This document shows, piece after piece, positions 60,434-64,000 of a stretch of 64,000 bases of DNA (position 1 is the first letter of the stretch; the number at the start of each line of letters is the position of its first letter). The position numbers and the translations under genes were made by a program. The DNA is taken from the NCBI GenBank assembly GCA_024138025.1, contig JAMXBD010000635.1:372001-436000 (forward strand). The letters are read 5' to 3'. The notes beneath the pieces are model-generated. The model had not been told where the DNA came from. It searched no databases and saw nothing but the letters and a program-made list of their open reading frames with translations. The stretch is from Combretum micranthum (lineage: Eukaryota; Streptophyta; Magnoliopsida; Myrtales; Combretaceae).

Positions 60434-61040
60434 CTTATGCTATACAAAAATGTTAAAGTGTTAACGTTTTGAGCAAACATGAGAAACATCGGGTCATGAT
60501 CCTCCTAGTAGAGAAAAGATAGATGATTCTTCTTTGACAACATCCTAGATGTGCTAAATAGGATTGCAAGACTATTGCAATCCCATATGCAATATCATAT
60601 ACAGTTTCAATTTCTTATAAGGTTCTGTAAATGATATTTCCAAAAATAGATAGGCCTATCTTTTTACCCCTTCCCAGCCCAAAAACAGAGTACTTCCCTA
60701 TTGTAGCAAGCCTAACCATAACGCTCACCAATGGGATTCCATTTCTTTTTTCATTTTCATATTTTTCTCCCATCAATGGGATTCCCTTTCAAAATTATAA
60801 GGGTAAATTGCATGGATATCCCTTGAAAACTTTAAAAACTACACGAACCTCCTATTTTTTAAAAAAGACAGCACTTACACCCCTTGAAACATTTTGTGGG
60901 CCCTTTTCTTTAATATGTTAGAAGTCTGACATGCATCATTTCATTGACATGGAAAAAAATAATTAGATTCAATATCATATTATATTTATGCATTGATATA
61001 CCGAATTTAATCTATTAACTTTTTTTTTTCTTAACATGTC
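60434..61040. repeat. Segmental duplication, copy 1
   Basis: CTTATGCTATA(C/T)AAAAATGTTAAAG, GTTTTGAGCAAACATGAG, ACATCGGGTCATGA, TTCTTCTTTGACAACATCCTA and the following few hundred bases match copy 2 at 61627-62265 in direct orientation. Both carry AAATTATAA followed by GGGTAAATTGC, the left end of the Mutator-like element. Only a truncated left part of that element is present here (from 60801). Confidence 0.8.
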
Positions 61041-61626
61041 AAATTACTTATTTGTCTCTAAAAAGATAATAAGTTATTTAATAAAAAAAAGGAGAATATT
61101 ACATGTATAATCTGTTTAAAAAAATTTCACAAAACCAAGTTGTGGAAAAAACAATATCACAGGAATAGTATCGTTGTATTGAACCTAAAGTGCGATACAA
61201 ATTTTTTTTAAATTAGATGTGTATCGCTCGTCGGACATGTGATACATGGCCAAACTTATATCACACATCCAATGTGTAATACACAGGCTCTTAAAATTTT
61301 TATTGCCTAGGTCGTTGTATCTTGGTTTGGAAATGCGATATAACTCCAAGATATGACATAGAGACGCTAATTTGGTATTTTTTTGTACAATTTATACTTG
61401 TATATATTTTTTTTAAAATAATGCTAGACACGTGTTCCACCTAAAAAAAATAGTATAGGAGTAATTTAAAAAAAAATTATCCCTTCCCCTCTTATCTTCT
61501 CCAATTTAGGGAGGACCAGAAAAAAAAAAAAAAAAAAAAAGGAACCAAAGAATATATTATATCCATTGTTCCTTTCCTTTCAAAATACACGTATTCTCCC
61601 ATTTCTCTTAATCATTGTATCCCAAA
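61041..61626. other. Spacer between duplicated segments
   Basis: Unique AT-rich DNA with an A-run of about 20 at 61520-61540. No gene or element recognised. Confidence 0.5.
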
Positions 61627-62265
61627 TTCTTATGCTATATAAAAATGTTAAAGTATTAACGTTTTGAGCAAACATGAGCAACATCGGGTCATGAGCCATA
61701 TTGGATAAACGATATGGTATTCTTCTTTGACAACATCCTAGGTGTGCTAAATAGAATTGCAAGACTATTGCAATCCTTTTTGCGGTATCATATGCAGTTT
61801 CACTTTCTTATAAGATTCTGTAAATGATGTTTCCAAAAATACATAGGCTTATCTTTTTACTCCCTCCCAGCCCAAAAACGGAGTACAAGATGATTACATT
61901 AGTATGATCAAACTTCTCTTGTAGCAAGCCTAACCATAACACTTGCCGATGTGATTCCATTTCTTTTTTTCATTCTCATCTTTTTCTCTAATCAATGGGA
62001 TTCCCTTTCAAAATTATAAGGGTAAATTGCATGGACATCCCTTGAAAACTTTAAAAATTGCACGAACCTCCTATTTTTTAAAAAAGTCAGCACTTACAAG
62101 TTACACCCTTTGAAACATTTTGTGGGCCCTTTTCTTTAATATATTAGAAGCTGACATGCATCATTTTTTTGACATGGAAAAAATAATTAGATTAAATGTC
62201 ATATTACATTTATGCATTGATATACCTAATTTAACCTATTGCCTTTTTTTTTTCCTTACCATGTC
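61627..62265. repeat. Segmental duplication, copy 2
   Basis: Direct-orientation counterpart of 60434-61040. It extends through the left end of the complete Mutator-like element, so the duplication postdates that insertion. Confidence 0.8.
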
Positions 62266-63372
62266 AGAAAATATATTTAAAAAAAAAAAAAAAACCAATC
62301 CTATTTTATGCCAACAACCTCAACTTATCTCTTGGCATGAATTCTGGACAAAAAAGAAAAAATGCCTGGTGTGAAGGGACAAGACTCGTAAATAAAAGAT
62401 GAAACATAATGAAAAAAAAATATATAACTAATTGTTACATATAATATCTTTCCAGTTTTACTAAATTAATGTAAGGATACATTGTTATCCAGATGTAGAA
62501 AACAAAATCCCCAAGAAATGTCAAACCTTTGGTATCCAACTCTTGTTGGAGTTCAATTTCATTTACAAAAGAACCCATTCATAAGTATCGATCGTTTCAT
62601 TGGAAAAAAAAATAAAAAAGGTGGTTGATAGAATAAAATGGAAAAAAATTTATTTTGGCCATAAGAAGAAAAACTTAAAAGAAAATTCCTTTTAATCATC
62701 AACATTGGCATTGAAGTTGATGTATGTGACAAGAGATTGATTTCAGTTGGCATCCTTGCTGATCATGATTTTGCAATTTAATAATATGTGGTTGAAAAAG
62801 TTGCTCATAATAAGAATCGCGTTAGTAAGAATACTTGTTTTTTTTTTTTTTCGAAAACAAGAACACCTGTTTGGAGTAATAAAATGCATTAATACCATAA
62901 ATTGGTTAAAATTAGCAACAACAAAATGTCCCCAGGAATTTGAGGAGTTGTAAGCCTGTAAGAGTTTGACCATCATCAAGATTATGATTATTGTTATAAG
63001 TTGTTGTTATTAGATTTTCTCCTATTTTCTCTTCTTCACAAAATTTCATCATGAGCATTTGAAAGATGGTAGCACTAATAACAATTGAAAGAAAACTGGA
63101 TATGATTTAGTATAGATTAAAGTTTTTTTTGTTCTCTTTTTTTCATTTAATATTGATATATTGAGAAAAATTACGTTAAATCAATCGCATCATGGCATAA
63201 ACTCAACAAGTCATTTAATCTATTTTTTTTTCCATGTCAATAAAATGATACATGTTAGCTTCCAATATATTAAAAAAGGAGGCCTGCAAAATGTTTCAAG
63301 AGGTCTAAGTGCTGACTTTTAAAAAGTGAGGATTTGAACAATTTTAAAAGTTTTTGTCCGTGCAATTTACCC
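62020..63372. mobile_element. Mutator-like element (non-autonomous) with 9-bp duplication
   Basis: Left end GGGTAAATTGCATGGACATC; right end reverse-complemented GGGTAAATTGCACGGACA. The inverted repeats remain similar for about 200 bases (CAGCACTTA, TTGAAACATTTTG, GACATGGAAAAAA on both). AAATTATAA stands immediately outside both ends (62011-62019 and 63373-63381), a perfect 9-bp duplication as made by Mutator transposases. The 1353-bp element has no transposase frame, so it is non-autonomous. Its interior (62270-63150) shows no captured gene that I recognise. Confidence 0.9.
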
Positions 63373-63381
63373 AAATTATAA

Positions 63382-64000
63382 TAATAAAAGATGTTTCTTT
63401 TTTCTCAGGAATATGCAATTGCGCTGTCGTAGTGCGTTAATTGTTGCATAAAATGGCAAAAGACCAAAAAAAAAAAAAAGAAAGAAAGAAAAGAAAAACA
63501 GTGCATAAATAAGGTTAATTTGTTTCTAAAACTATAAATTCTATAAGCATTAAATTCAAGTTGATTAATGATTATATCTTATAAGGAAATTTAGGATAGC
63601 ATATCTATAGCAAAATCTAAGTTCCTATATTAATCAAATTAATTTCTTCTTTTTTATTTTTTAAATATTAAAATTTAAAATTTTATGAAGCTTATTAATT
63701 TATTTTCCTCTTTTCATCCTTCCAAATATTATTCGAGGTAATAGATTTTCCATTAAGATTTAAAATTTTAAACATTCTTGCTGCGCTAGATAAGTTTAAG
63801 ATCAGTTGATGTGCTCAAAATTTTCCTTTTTATTAATAAAAACAAATTGCTTTATTTATTTGAATATTTTAATTCTAATTTTTAACTTATAACATATCAT
63901 ATTTATAGGTTATTTATAGACATTAATTACCTATCCAATTTGATGGGGGTAAAAAAAACCTATTATTGATCTCTCTCTCTCTCTTGTCACTTGTTTTTTT
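63382..64000. other. Intergenic AT-rich DNA
   Basis: A-run at 63467-63479, (CT)n near 63970-63985. No gene recognised before the window ends. Confidence 0.5.

Noticed and set aside
58901..60438. CTTAT on both sides of LTR-like block D as a target duplication
   Set aside because: The bases after the left CTTAT are TAGG rather than TG and do not resemble the other LTR starts; a chance 5-bp match in several hundred bases is likely.
1..64000. CRISPR arrays, tRNA and rRNA genes, bacterial operons
   Set aside because: I looked for regular short repeats with spacers, tRNA B-box-like words and rRNA sequence and found none. The tandem arrays present have adjoining units without spacers.

Overview
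This is a nuclear chromosome segment from a flowering plant, almost certainly a eudicot. The evidence is AT-rich intergenic DNA full of simple repeats, genes split by short GT-AG introns, an ethylene receptor, and long LTRs and small DNA transposons typical of plants. I cannot name the species from sequence alone. Nothing looks prokaryotic: there are no operons, no CRISPR array and no tRNA or rRNA gene that I can see.

Three protein-coding loci are well supported. (1) A DUF1666 ('ribosomal L34Ae-like') gene lies on the + strand at 10511-12539 in four exons. Its reading frame is broken by two single-base shortfalls, each in an A-run; adding one base at each site would give a continuous 450-residue frame. 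(2) A mitochondrial-carrier gene of the Brittle1-like type (BTL1-like) lies on the - strand at 23354-26565, with five exons and 377 residues, intact. (3) A subfamily-1 ethylene receptor, ETR1, lies on the - strand at 44540-49785, with six coding exons and 743 residues, intact. It has a non-canonical GC-AG first coding intron and a 2.2 kb last intron. A decayed partial copy of the DUF1666 gene lies upstream in the same orientation (pieces at about 1660-1992, 4230-4640 and 4965-5225). Two weaker minus-strand coding candidates lie at 64-230 and 2082-2394.

Most of the rest is mobile-element debris. Five long LTR-like blocks occur, and none has a recognisable gag-pol reading frame beside it. Two have exact 5-bp target duplications: 31007-35318 (GTAAT) and 54021-58663 (ACATC). 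The first sits inside a third LTR (28594-37567), which is the inverted relative of the second. Others lie at 13309 to about 17170 and in a block ending at 60433. DNA transposons include a Mutator-like element with an exact 9-bp duplication (62020-63372) and three TAA-flanked Tourist/Harbinger-like elements (890-1161, 19117-20059, 45535-45985). The last of these is inside an ETR1 intron. A 170-bp tandem satellite-like array with nine unit landmarks lies at about 41470-42920.

Layout: 0-6 kb, DUF1666 pseudogene plus small MITEs; 6-9.5 kb, AT-rich with a striking G-tract; 9.5-12.6 kb, DUF1666 gene; 13.3-17.2 kb, LTR inside an older repeat; 17.3-23.3 kb, mixed repeats; 23.3-26.6 kb, BTL1-like; 28.6-37.6 kb, nested LTRs; 38-43 kb, repeats and the 170-bp array; 44.5-50.5 kb, ETR1; 52-64 kb, LTRs, a Mutator-like element and a segmental duplication. 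The three genes show no functional link. From memory, the DUF1666 and BTL1-like genes are also near neighbours on Arabidopsis chromosome 3, which would make this a microsyntenic pair. I did not find a convincing previously undescribed biological system. The best leads are the receiver-less ETR1 isoform encoded by intron retention, the doubly frameshifted DUF1666 gene and the 170-bp array.
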